64,000 bases of DNA from an uncultured Lachnospiraceae bacterium. GTDB taxonomy: Bacteria > Bacillota > Clostridia > Lachnospirales > Lachnospiraceae. This document shows positions 25,578-33,675 of this stretch, one piece after another; the stretch's first letter is position 1, and every line of letters begins with the position of its first letter. The translations under genes were made by a program, and so were the position numbers. Where the stretch lies: contig CAJURT010000005.1 of assembly GCA_910588875.1 (NCBI GenBank), forward strand, positions 66,928-130,927, read 5' to 3'. The notes under the pieces were generated by a model that saw only the letters and a list, made by a program, of their open reading frames with translations, made no database searches and had not been told where the DNA came from.

Positions 25578-27797
25578 TCAGGCGCTTCCCGAAGACTCCG
25601 GTGTTTGCCCCCCGCTTTCTTCCTCCTGTTCCTGGCTTTCCTCACTGCTGCTCTCCGGCTCCTCCTCCAGAGTTCCCACGCCCTCCGGAAGCTGTGCCGG
25701 AACCCCCCGGTCTTCCTCTGTGGGCTCCACATATTCATCCGTTTCGTAAACCTTTGTTTCCGGCGTCAGTTCAGACTGGGTATTGTCCGTAATCCCTTCC
25801 CGTTCCGGCAGGGCATGGTCCTGGGTCCCTGGCTCATCCTCCGGATCCGTCACCGGGAAAATGTTTTTGTAGGGAAGGATTTCCGTCATAATCTTTTGGA
25901 ACACCCCGCTTGCATAGGAACTATGGGCCTGCTCCTCCACATTCGGCTCATCAATCGTAACATATACTAACAGCTGGGGATCGTTTGCCGGGGCATAGCC
26001 GCAAAAGGATACCAGATACTTTCCATTTTTTCGCGGATACTTTTCCCCTGTCCCCGTCTTTCCTGCTATCTCATAGCCTTCCACTGCAGCCGCCTTTCCG
26101 GTTCCCTCCGACACGGTGCGGAATAAAGCCTCCCGGATAAAACGAGCCGTATTTTCGGACACAGTCTCCCTCACCAGCTTTGGCTCTATCCTCTTTACGA
26201 CAGCCCCCTGCTCATTGAGGATCTGGCGCACCACATGGGGTTCATAGTAGGAACCGCCGTTGATTACCGAGCAATAGGCCGCCGCCATCTGGATCATCGT
26301 GCAGTTATAGTTCTGGCCAAAAGAATTCGTGGCCAGGGAGGAGGCATTCATGCTGTTTTCATCATATACCAGGGTCTTGGTATCTGCCTCTCCCGGCAGG
26401 TCAATCCCCGTGCGGGAACCAAAACCAAACATCCTCTGATATTTGACAAACCTCCCCTTCCCTGTCATGGCGGCAATCTGCATCATGCAGTCATTGCAGG
26501 ACTGCATCAGGGACTCTGCCACAGTCAGGTTCCCATGGCCGCTGGTTTTCACGCAGGCAATCTCCCAGCCGCCCACCTCCTGGTAACCGTCGCAGAAGAA
26601 TGACTCCGATCCATCAATAATCCCTTCTTCCATCGCTGCCGCTATGGTAAATATCTTTTGGGGGGAACCTGGTTCATAAGTGTCGCTGATACAGTAGTTC
26701 CGCCACAGCTGGTTCCAGGCCACCTGTTTCCCATAGGAATTGATCTCCTCATCTGAAAAATATTCTGTTACCCGCTCTATCGTAATCGGATCCTCTTCCT
26801 TATGTTTTCGGTTATAGGTATCCCTCGCCTCTGCCAGGCCGAATTCCCAGATCTCCTCATCTGTATATAGCCCCTGGAGATCCCTTGGGTTATTCAGGTC
26901 AAAACTCCTCTCGCTGGCCATGGCAAGAACCTCACCGGTATTGGGATCCATTACCACCACCCCAATGTGTTTTGAACCGGTCTCCTCCTGCCATTGCCGG
27001 ATATTCTTCTCCACCACATCCTGAATTTTTAAGTCAATGGTGGAAACTACGGTATCACCGTTTGTTGCGGATTTTATCACCCGTTCCAGGTTGGAATCAT
27101 CGTTTAAGTATCCATACTCCCGCCCGTTCACCCCTGTCAGTGAATCATTGTAGGAACGTTCAATCCCAATCGCCCCCTCCATGCCGTCACCATTGACAAA
27201 GCCGATCACACTGCCCCCCAGGGAATTATACGGATATATCCGTTTATATTCCTCCTCAAACCACACGCCGCGAACCCTGGATTTTACATTGTTTGCGGCA
27301 TTCTTCTCATTGGTCTCCTTCTTTAGTTCCTCGAAAGCATTCTTCTGTTCATTGGACAGCTGGCGGTCATAGCGGATATAACGCTTCGTTGCATTCTCCC
27401 GGATCACGGTACGGATTGTCCCCGCATCATAACCGAACACATTACAAACAGCAGCCACAGAAGGCTCAAGATAGTTCTCCTCATCAGACATGATCTGCAT
27501 CGGATCCAGGATCAGATTATACACCTTTTGGGTGGTTGCCAGGTATGTGCCATTCCGATCCACGATATCCCCCCTGCGGTACGGTATCGGACGGCTCTCA
27601 TAGTCCTGCTGGGACAGCACAATCTGGTTGTAGCTGTCACGGTTTTCCTGGATAATACTGTAAAGTACATAGATTAATGCAAACAAAGCCAGCGTAATTA
27701 CGATGACCGCAATCGCCAGCTTTTTTTGCATGCCTCTGGTAAAAGTACGCACCTTCCCGGCTTTCCCACCTGGATTATTGTGTTGGGATGTCCTCAT
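25578..27797 (-). CDS. Class B penicillin-binding protein, FtsI/PBP2B type, with acidic tail
   Basis: The 739-residue protein is the likely septal transpeptidase partner of FtsW. A membrane helix (about 24-47) is followed by RRGDIVDRNGTYLATT and the transpeptidase domain, with active site GSPQK (Ser378, Lys381), QSCND and AGKTGTGEK. After the domain come about 85 residues rich in Glu, Ser, Pro and Thr (from FPVTDPEDEPGTQ to the end), probably disordered. The first ATG lies inside ftsL (23-base overlap) without a clear ribosome site, so translation may be coupled. Confidence 0.88.
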   Translation of the reverse strand: MRTSQHNNPGGKAGKVRTFTRGMQKKLAIAVIVITLALFALIYVLYSIIQENRDSYNQIVLSQQDYESRPIPYRRGDIVDRNGTYLATTQKVYNLILDPMQIMSDEENYLEPSVAAVCNVFGYDAGTIRTVIRENATKRYIRYDRQLSNEQKNAFEELKKETNEKNAANNVKSRVRGVWFEEEYKRIYPYNSLGGSVIGFVNGDGMEGAIGIERSYNDSLTGVNGREYGYLNDDSNLERVIKSATNGDTVVSTIDLKIQDVVEKNIRQWQEETGSKHIGVVVMDPNTGEVLAMASERSFDLNNPRDLQGLYTDEEIWEFGLAEARDTYNRKHKEEDPITIERVTEYFSDEEINSYGKQVAWNQLWRNYCISDTYEPGSPQKIFTIAAAMEEGIIDGSESFFCDGYQEVGGWEIACVKTSGHGNLTVAESLMQSCNDCMMQIAAMTGKGRFVKYQRMFGFGSRTGIDLPGEADTKTLVYDENSMNASSLATNSFGQNYNCTMIQMAAAYCSVINGGSYYEPHVVRQILNEQGAVVKRIEPKLVRETVSENTARFIREALFRTVSEGTGKAAAVEGYEIAGKTGTGEKYPRKNGKYLVSFCGYAPANDPQLLVYVTIDEPNVEEQAHSSYASGVFQKIMTEILPYKNIFPVTDPEDEPGTQDHALPEREGITDNTQSELTPETKVYETDEYVEPTEEDRGVPAQLPEGVGTLEEEPESSSEESQEQEEESGGQTPESSGSA

Positions 27798-28254
27798 ATT
27801 GTCTTACATACTCACTTTCCGTCTTGTCATACAAAAGCACTTGATCCCGGTTGGCATACACCATCCCTAATTCTTCGGTCGCAACCTTATAAATATAATC
27901 CAGGTCAATGCAGGTATTAATCCTGGTCTCTGTCGCATCATTCTCTGCCTTCAGCTGTTCCACCTGCTTTTCCAGTTCCTCAATATGTGAAAGACGGGTG
28001 GTCATCGTGGACTGGATCTGCAGATAATTCACGCAGATCACCAACACACAGAACGCTGCCAAAGTCAGCAAAACCACGTAGGGGAGATTCATGTGGAGGG
28101 CTTTCTCCTGATTTCTCCTAACCGTATCATTTGCCACCCTGCGGCGAGCCGGGCGCTGCTGGTATCCCTTTTCCCTTTTTGCCGGTTCAATCACTCTTGC
28201 TGTATTCCCGTAGATGTATTCATGGCGTACCGATGTGCCTCTTTTTGCAGCCAT
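27775..28254 (-). CDS. ftsL: FtsL/DivIC-like septum initiator
   Basis: The 159-residue protein has a basic cytoplasmic N-terminus of about 55 residues, one membrane helix (VVLLTLAAFCVLVICVNYL), and then a coiled coil (SHIEELEKQVEQLKAEND). This is the layout of FtsL, which bridges DivIB and the septal PBP. Sequence conservation is low in this family; the call rests on layout and on its place between rsmH and a septal PBP gene. An AGGGAGG site precedes the ATG. Confidence 0.8.
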   Translation of the reverse strand: MAAKRGTSVRHEYIYGNTARVIEPAKREKGYQQRPARRRVANDTVRRNQEKALHMNLPYVVLLTLAAFCVLVICVNYLQIQSTMTTRLSHIEELEKQVEQLKAENDATETRINTCIDLDYIYKVATEELGMVYANRDQVLLYDKTESEYVRQYEDIPTQ

Positions 28255-28344
28255 TCTGATTCCTCCCTTCCCTCAAGCTTAACTTTCTTTTCTTCCTGAC
28301 CGTCCTTCCTGCCCGCTGCCGGGCCATTATCCCACTGTTGGGTA

Positions 28345-29331
28345 TTATTCGCCTATACGTTCAAACACGCGGAGTTTCGCGCTTTTTGCCCGTTTGTTTT
28401 CTTCTGTCTCCTCCGGGGACGGCAAAACAGGCTTCCGCGTTACCACCCGTCCCCTGCTGACCTTGCCGCAAACACATACCGGAAATCCCGGAGGGCACTG
28501 GCAAGGGTTCTCATTCTCCCGGAAACGGTTCTTGACGATCCGGTCCTCCAGGGAGTGAAATGTAATGATGCTCAGCCTCCCCTTTGGTTTTAGGCAGCCG
28601 ATCATCACATCTATCGAACGTTCCAGCACCGCAAGTTCCTGGTTCAGTTCAATGCGCAGGGCCTGGAACGTCCTTTTTGCAGGATGGCCTCCTGAGGCCT
28701 GCATCTTCATGGGGATGGATGCCCGGATGATGCGAACCAGTTCCCCGGCTGTCTCAATCGGTTTTTTCTGCCTGGCTTTTACAATATTCGCCGCAATCCG
28801 GCGGGAAAAGCGTTCTTCCCCGTACTCCCAAAGGATCCGGCTCAGTTCTTCCTCCCCGTAGGTATTTAACAGGTCTGCCGCGGTCCGTTCTCCCCGCTGA
28901 TCCATGCGCATGTCTAACGGCGCATCCTCTTCCCGGTAAGTAAAACCACGCTGTGCCGTATCCAGCTGATAGGAGGACACGCCAAGATCCAGGTAGATCC
29001 CGTCCACCTTCCCTATCCCCAGCCGGTCAAGCACACCGGCGATGGATTCATAGTTGCTCCGGACAATCGTGACCCTGCTCCCAAACTCTTCCAGGCGTTT
29101 TGTTGCCGCCTTTATTGCATCTGCATCCTGGTCTATCCCAATCAGGCGCCCTTCGTCCAGTTGCCTCAGCACCTCATAGGCATGCCCGCCCCCGCCCAGG
29201 GTCCCATCCACATAAATCCCATCGGGACGGATATTCAGGCTGCCAATGGTTTCCTTCAGCAATACCGGCTTATGCCCAAAGCCGGGCTCCTCTGCCCCAT
29301 CCGGGCCACGCCGGACATTTTCTACTGTCAT
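28345..29331 (-). CDS. rsmH: 16S rRNA m4C1402 methyltransferase RsmH
   Basis: RsmH methylates N4 of C1402 in 16S rRNA. The 328 residues show the SAM-binding YVDGTLGGGGHAYEVL, GIYLDLGVSSYQLD, and the C-terminal LSIITFHSLEDRIVKN, all typical. Its ATG overlaps the mraZ stop (ATGA), so the two are coupled. Confidence 0.97.
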   Translation of the reverse strand: MTVENVRRGPDGAEEPGFGHKPVLLKETIGSLNIRPDGIYVDGTLGGGGHAYEVLRQLDEGRLIGIDQDADAIKAATKRLEEFGSRVTIVRSNYESIAGVLDRLGIGKVDGIYLDLGVSSYQLDTAQRGFTYREEDAPLDMRMDQRGERTAADLLNTYGEEELSRILWEYGEERFSRRIAANIVKARQKKPIETAGELVRIIRASIPMKMQASGGHPAKRTFQALRIELNQELAVLERSIDVMIGCLKPKGRLSIITFHSLEDRIVKNRFRENENPCQCPPGFPVCVCGKVSRGRVVTRKPVLPSPEETEENKRAKSAKLRVFERIGE

Positions 29332-29753
29332 ATACCAAGACCTTCCATATTTTCTGCGATTTCTTCCATGTCATCATAGCTGTTGGACTGGTTCCAGGCA
29401 TCCTTGCTCCAAATTTCAATCCTGCTTCCCACGCCTACCAAGACAGCATCCTTGTCAATCCCGGCAAACTCCCGCAGCACTGCCGGCAGCAGGATTCTTC
29501 CCTGCTTGTCCACTTCACAGGTAGTGGCCCCTGCCAGAAAAAATCGGGAAAACTTCCTGGCATTGGCATTCGTAAGAGGCAGGGCGTGCAGTTTTTCTTC
29601 CAGGGCTTTCCACTCGGTATTTTCATAGACAAACAGACAGCCGTCAAGGCCCTTCGTAACCACGAATTCCTCTCCAAGCTGCTCCCTGAATTTGGAAGGA
29701 ACGATCAGCCGTCCCTTCGCATCCACTGTGTGATTATATTCGCCCATGAACAT
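29328..29753 (-). CDS. mraZ: Transcriptional regulator MraZ
   Basis: MraZ is an AbrB-fold DNA-binding protein that controls its own division cluster. The 141 residues contain two copies of the fold, each with the motif DAKGRLIVPSKFRE or DKQGRILLPAVLRE. I place the start at 29751-29753, giving MFMGEYNHTVDAKGR, as in Bacillus, with AGGTGG just upstream. Five binding repeats lie in the leader. Confidence 0.96.
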   Translation of the reverse strand: MFMGEYNHTVDAKGRLIVPSKFREQLGEEFVVTKGLDGCLFVYENTEWKALEEKLHALPLTNANARKFSRFFLAGATTCEVDKQGRILLPAVLREFAGIDKDAVLVGVGSRIEIWSKDAWNQSNSYDDMEEIAENMEGLGI

Positions 29754-29778
29754 ATAAACCACCTACTGCCCTGTCAAA

Positions 29779-29823
29779 CCACCTTGTCACCATTTCCCAC
29801 CACTTTAAACCACTTTCCACCAC
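29779..29823 (-). promoter_or_regulatory. MraZ boxes: five GTGG-type repeats with 10-bp period
   Basis: On the minus strand the core GTGG (once ATGG) recurs at 29823, 29813, 29803, 29793 and 29782, that is every 10 bases and once 11. The spacers are A-rich, as in GTGG-tttaaa-GTGG. MraZ binds such tandem repeats, so this is the autoregulatory operator, placed just downstream of the promoter. Confidence 0.85.
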
Positions 29824-29833
29824 TCGTAGCTTT

Positions 29834-29862
29834 ATTCTAGTACAAATACAGGAAAATATCAA
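29834..29862 (-). promoter_or_regulatory. Promoter of mraZ and the division cluster
   Basis: TTGATA (29857-29862) and TAGAAT (29834-29839) are separated by 17 bases. The first MraZ box begins 11 bases after the -10, near the start of transcription, so MraZ would repress initiation. Confidence 0.75.
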
Positions 29863-29872
29863 GGAGTTTTTC

Positions 29873-29905
29873 AAAAAAAGGCAGCTGACCTTTTTGTCAG
29901 CTGCC
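29873..29905 (-). terminator. Terminator of the lgt-spo0E-like transcript
   Basis: GGCAGCTGAC and GTCAGCTGCC form a perfect 10-bp stem with a 6-base loop, followed on the minus strand by seven T. It lies 19 bases after the Spo0E-like stop and just ahead of the mraZ promoter. Confidence 0.9.
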
Positions 29906-29923
29906 GCAATATATACTTTAAAT

Positions 29924-30079
29924 TCAGAACCCGGACGCAATATATTGTTCAATTAATTGATCCAACGTCAGACTATTCTGATAAATGGCTTCATAATCCT
30001 CTTTCTTCTCAATACTGCTGTCCAGACGTTCCCTCGCTCTCTCAATGTCCTTCACCAGTTCTTCCTTAGCAACCTTCAT
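29924..30079 (-). CDS. Small Spo0E-like protein (candidate Spo0A~P phosphatase)
   Basis: This 51-codon gene begins one base after the lgt stop, with AAGGAG nine bases upstream. The product is two predicted helices: DIERARERLDSSIEK and AIYQNSLTLDQLIEQY. The spacing I-x-x-A-R...S-x-x-L-D-x-L-I-x-x-Y follows the Spo0E family, whose S-Q-E-L-D segment dephosphorylates Spo0A~P and so delays sporulation. Here the motif reads S-L-T-L-D. The family call is from the motif only; activity is inferred. Confidence 0.7.
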   Translation of the reverse strand: MKVAKEELVKDIERARERLDSSIEKKEDYEAIYQNSLTLDQLIEQYIASGF

Positions 30080-30080
30080 G

Positions 30081-30956
30081 TTATAATTCTCCTTTTGGTT
30101 TCTGTCCTGCCAGCCGGGGCCCCAGGAATAAAACTGCAGCCGCCGCCAGCGCCAACATCAGTGACAATGCCTGTGATACCGGAATCCCTGTATGGAACAG
30201 GATCAACTGATCCGTTCGCAATCCTTCAATCCAAAACCTTCCCACCCCGTAACCTAGCAGGTAAATCCATAGCATCTCCCCGTCAAACCTTTTTCGGTAA
30301 CGGTACCAAAGCAGAAACCCCAAAAGCCCAAGATTCCAAAGTGACTCATACAGAAAGGTGGGATGCACCTGGATGTATTCCACTCCATTTTCCACAATCC
30401 GCTGACTCAACACATCTGGTGTAAGCATCCCATCACTGACCAGTGATAATTTTATACGCATAGCAAAGAGGCTGTCCGTGTATCCGCCAAATGCCTCACA
30501 GTTGAAGAAATTCCCCCATCTGCCGATGATCTGACCCGTTACCAGCCCCAAAACTCCGCTATCTGCCATAGAAAAAAATGAAATTTTCCGAATTCGTGTG
30601 AATATAACCAAAGTCAGTATTGCGCCAATCACTCCCCCATAAATTGCCAGCCCTCCAGCCCGCAGATTGAAAATCTGCAACAGATCCCCCTTATAATTGT
30701 CCCACTGGAAGATAACATAATAAATCCTGGCGCCTATAATCGCAAAAATAATGCCGTAAAGCGCAAAATCCAGATACACCTCCGGATCCTGCCCCCTCCT
30801 TTTCGCATCTGACTGAGCTATCCAAATACCAGCCAGCATGCCTAGGCCAATAATGATTCCGTAATACGCAATACGGAATCCGAAAATGTAAAGGTCATTT
30901 CTCAGGTTCTGTATCGCAATCCCCAGATACACGAAGCTGATATCTGCACCGTTCAT
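30081..30956 (-). CDS. lgt: Prolipoprotein diacylglyceryl transferase
   Basis: Lgt transfers a diacylglyceryl group to the lipobox Cys of prolipoproteins at the membrane; TctC and the TrpX-like protein here are likely clients. The 291 residues show seven hydrophobic segments, YYGIIIGLGMLAG, RAGGLAIYGGVIGA, the signature GQIIGRWGNFFNCEAFG and HPTFLYESLWNLGL. An AAGGAGA site precedes the ATG. It begins the transcript that also carries the Spo0E-like gene. Confidence 0.96.
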   Translation of the reverse strand: MNGADISFVYLGIAIQNLRNDLYIFGFRIAYYGIIIGLGMLAGIWIAQSDAKRRGQDPEVYLDFALYGIIFAIIGARIYYVIFQWDNYKGDLLQIFNLRAGGLAIYGGVIGAILTLVIFTRIRKISFFSMADSGVLGLVTGQIIGRWGNFFNCEAFGGYTDSLFAMRIKLSLVSDGMLTPDVLSQRIVENGVEYIQVHPTFLYESLWNLGLLGFLLWYRYRKRFDGEMLWIYLLGYGVGRFWIEGLRTDQLILFHTGIPVSQALSLMLALAAAAVLFLGPRLAGQKPKGEL

Positions 30957-30985
30957 TCTCCTTGTCTCCTTTCGATGTTTTCTCT

Positions 30986-31014
30986 ATTTTACCGCCAAAA
31001 TACACGAAAATCAA
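30986..31014 (-). promoter_or_regulatory. Promoter of lgt
   Basis: TTGATT (31009-31014) and TAAAAT (30986-30991) are 17 bases apart, 30 bases upstream of the lgt start codon. An exact 0A-box heptamer, TTCGACA, lies on the plus strand at 31054-31060, about 40 bases upstream of the -35. Confidence 0.55.
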
Positions 31015-31227
31015 ACATTATCGGACGACAGTTTTCAACATCCTCTGCCACCATTCGACAACCGCCCTGCTGCCTTGCCGGATTTTGCCTGTTTTCCCTA
31101 CATTTAAAGGCTTTTAGGGTTTTCTTTGCCCTGATTCTATGCTACAATTAATTGTCCTGAAAATCAAGTTAATTTTAACAAGACTAAAATGCATTAAGAA
31201 AAAGACCAGTTAAGGAAGGAAAAAAAT

Positions 31228-32325
31228 ATGAAATTAGGAATCGTCGGGCTTCCCAATGTAGGGAAAAGCACCCTTTTCAACTCACTGACCAAGGCAGGGG
31301 CGGAATCTGCCAACTATCCATTCTGCACCATTGATCCCAATATAGGCGTGGTGGCCGTGCCTGATAAGAGGATCCGGCTTCTGGGGGAACTCTGCCACTC
31401 AAAAAAAGTAACTCCCGCTGTCATTGAATTCGTGGACATCGCCGGACTGGTAAAGGGGGCTTCCAAAGGGGAAGGCTTAGGCAACCAGTTCCTCGCCAAT
31501 ATCCGGGAGGTGGATGCCGTCGTCCATGTGGTCCGTTGCTTTGAAGATCCGAATGTGATCCATGTGGAGGGCAGTGTGGACCCTGCACGGGATATCGACA
31601 CCATCAACCTGGAGTTGATTTTTTCCGACCTGGAGATCCTGGAACGCCGGATCGCCAAGACCGCCCGCTCCGCCAACAATGACAAATCCCTGGCAAAGGA
31701 ATTGTCCGTCTTAAAAGAACTGCAGGCTATCCTGGAGGAAGGAAAGCCGGCTTGCTCCTATGAAAGCGAGGACGAGGACCAAATGGCTTTTGTCCGTTCC
31801 CTGAATCTCCTAACCTGCAAGCCAGTCATCTTTGCCGCCAATGTCAGTGAGGAGGACCTGGCTGACGACGGAGCCGGCAACCCTTATGTGGCGTCTGTCC
31901 GGCAAACGGCTGCCCAGACCGGTTCCGGCGTCTTTGTCATCAGCGCCCAGATTGAACAGGAGATTGCTGAATTGGAGGAGGATGAGAAGCAGGAATACTT
32001 AGAAGCCCTTGGGCTCTCGGAGTCCGGGCTGGACAAGCTGATCGCTGCCAGCTATAAGCTTTTAGGCCTTATCAGCTTTTTGACCTCCGGGGAGGATGAA
32101 ACCCGGGCCTGGACGATCAAGGTGGGGACCAAAGCCCCCCAGGCCGCCGGCAAGATCCACTCTGACTTTGAGCGGGGCTTCATCCGCGCCGAGGTTGTGA
32201 ACTATCAGGATCTTTTGAACTGCAAAAGCTATGCCAAGGCCAAAGAAAAGGGGCTGGTGCGGCTGGAAGGCAAGGATTATGTGGTTAAAGATGGGGACGT
32301 GGTCTTGTTTAGGTTTAATGTATAA
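31228..32325 (+). CDS. ychF: Ribosome-associated GTPase/ATPase YchF
   Basis: YchF (OLA1 family) is an Obg-like NTPase that prefers ATP and is linked to stress and translation. The 365 residues show the G1 loop GLPNVGKSTLFN, NYPFCTIDPN, a switch DIAGLVKGASKGEGLGNQFL, and the C-terminal TGS domain. It is one of three plus-strand genes in the window. GGAAGG lies upstream of the ATG. The 270-base interval to lgt holds no gene. Confidence 0.96.
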   Translation: MKLGIVGLPNVGKSTLFNSLTKAGAESANYPFCTIDPNIGVVAVPDKRIRLLGELCHSKKVTPAVIEFVDIAGLVKGASKGEGLGNQFLANIREVDAVVHVVRCFEDPNVIHVEGSVDPARDIDTINLELIFSDLEILERRIAKTARSANNDKSLAKELSVLKELQAILEEGKPACSYESEDEDQMAFVRSLNLLTCKPVIFAANVSEEDLADDGAGNPYVASVRQTAAQTGSGVFVISAQIEQEIAELEEDEKQEYLEALGLSESGLDKLIAASYKLLGLISFLTSGEDETRAWTIKVGTKAPQAAGKIHSDFERGFIRAEVVNYQDLLNCKSYAKAKEKGLVRLEGKDYVVKDGDVVLFRFNV

Positions 32326-32336
32326 CGGCAAAAACA

Positions 32337-32368
32337 GCAAAAAATCCTGCGGCAGCAGGATTTTTTGC
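32337..32368. terminator. Bidirectional terminator between ychF and the DAP decarboxylase gene
   Basis: GCAAAAAATCCTGC and GCAGGATTTTTTGC form a perfect 14-bp stem with a 4-base loop. The T run works on both strands and serves the two convergent genes. Confidence 0.9.
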
Positions 32369-32379
32369 TTACAGTAGAT

Positions 32380-33657
32380 TTATAGGTATTTCTCCATCAT
32401 TCCGCATCCGTCCAGGGTGGCAAAATAATCCCTGGGGGTCTCAGCCCTGCGGATCAGCTGTACTGTCCCATCCTCCTTCAGCAGAAGTTCTGCGGACTTA
32501 AGCTTCCCATTATAATTGTATCCCATGGCAAACCCATGGGCTCCTGTGTCATGGATTACCAGAAGATCGCCAATCCTGATCTCCGGCAGCATCCGGTCCA
32601 CTGCAAACTTATCATTGTTCTCGCAGAGGGATCCCGTCACATCATACTTCCGGTCCCAGGGGGCATCCTCCTTCCCCATAACCGTAATATGGTGGTAGGC
32701 CCCATACATGGCAGGGCGCATCAGATCCACTGCACAGGCATCCAGGCCGATATATTCCTTATAGGTGTGCTTCTCATGGATGGCGGTGGAGACCAGGCAT
32801 CCATAAGGCCCCAGCATAAAGCGCCCCAGTTCCGTATAGATGGCCACATCCCCCATCCCGGCAGGGACCAGAACTTCCTCATAGGCTTTCTTCACCCCTT
32901 CACCGATGGCGGCAATATCATTCGGCTCCTGATCCGGGCGGTAGGCAATTCCAATCCCTCCGGACAGGTTGATAAAGCTGACGGGGATCCCCGTCTCCTC
33001 CCTGAGCCTCACTGCCACCTCAAAAAGGATTTTTGCCAGGACAGGATAGTAGTCATTGGTCACTGTATTGCTGGCAAGAAAGGCATGGATCCCAAATTCC
33101 TTTGCTCCCTTCTCCTGCAGGATACGGAAAGCCTGGAAAAGCTGTTCTGTGGTCATGCCATACTTGGCATCCCCCGGATTGTCCATAATCTCATTGCTGA
33201 TGGCAAACAGGCCGCCCGGATTATACCGGCAGCTGATGACTTCCGGGATCCCGCCCAATTCCCGCTCCACACTCTCAATGTGGGTGATATCATCCAGGTT
33301 GATGATGGCTCCCAGGCTGTCGGCCAGCTTAAACTCTCCCGCCGGTGTGTTGTTGGAGGAAAACATAATCTCCCGCCCGGAAAAACCCACTCCGTCTGAC
33401 AGCATCAGTTCTGTGGCTGATGAACAGTCCGTGCCGCATCCGCACTCTTTTAGAATCTGCAGGATGTATGGATTTGGGGTCGCCTTCACCGCAAAATACT
33501 CCTTAAACCCCTTATTCCACGAAAATGCTTCCCTGAGCCTCCTGGCGTTTTCCCGGATCCCTCTCTCATCATACAGATGGAAGGGTGTTGGATACTGCTT
33601 TACGATCTCCTCCAGCTGCTCCTTTGTCACAAACGGTTTTTTATCCACGTCAATCAT
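32380..33657 (-). CDS. lysA: Diaminopimelate decarboxylase-family enzyme
   Basis: The enzyme uses PLP to decarboxylate meso-diaminopimelate to lysine. The 425 residues have the PLP lysine in FAVKATPNPYIL, SFINLSGGIGIAYRP, TELGRFMLGPYG and a C-terminal GSLCENNDKFA, where the usual reading is G-x-x-C-E-x-x-D. This variant form is common in Clostridia. Other group IV decarboxylases have the same fold, so the substrate is inferred. It lies 18 bases after pyk and is the last gene of the corA transcript. Confidence 0.85.
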   Translation of the reverse strand: MIDVDKKPFVTKEQLEEIVKQYPTPFHLYDERGIRENARRLREAFSWNKGFKEYFAVKATPNPYILQILKECGCGTDCSSATELMLSDGVGFSGREIMFSSNNTPAGEFKLADSLGAIINLDDITHIESVERELGGIPEVISCRYNPGGLFAISNEIMDNPGDAKYGMTTEQLFQAFRILQEKGAKEFGIHAFLASNTVTNDYYPVLAKILFEVAVRLREETGIPVSFINLSGGIGIAYRPDQEPNDIAAIGEGVKKAYEEVLVPAGMGDVAIYTELGRFMLGPYGCLVSTAIHEKHTYKEYIGLDACAVDLMRPAMYGAYHHITVMGKEDAPWDRKYDVTGSLCENNDKFAVDRMLPEIRIGDLLVIHDTGAHGFAMGYNYNGKLKSAELLLKEDGTVQLIRRAETPRDYFATLDGCGMMEKYL

Positions 33658-33675
33658 TCTCCTCTGTCCGTCTTT

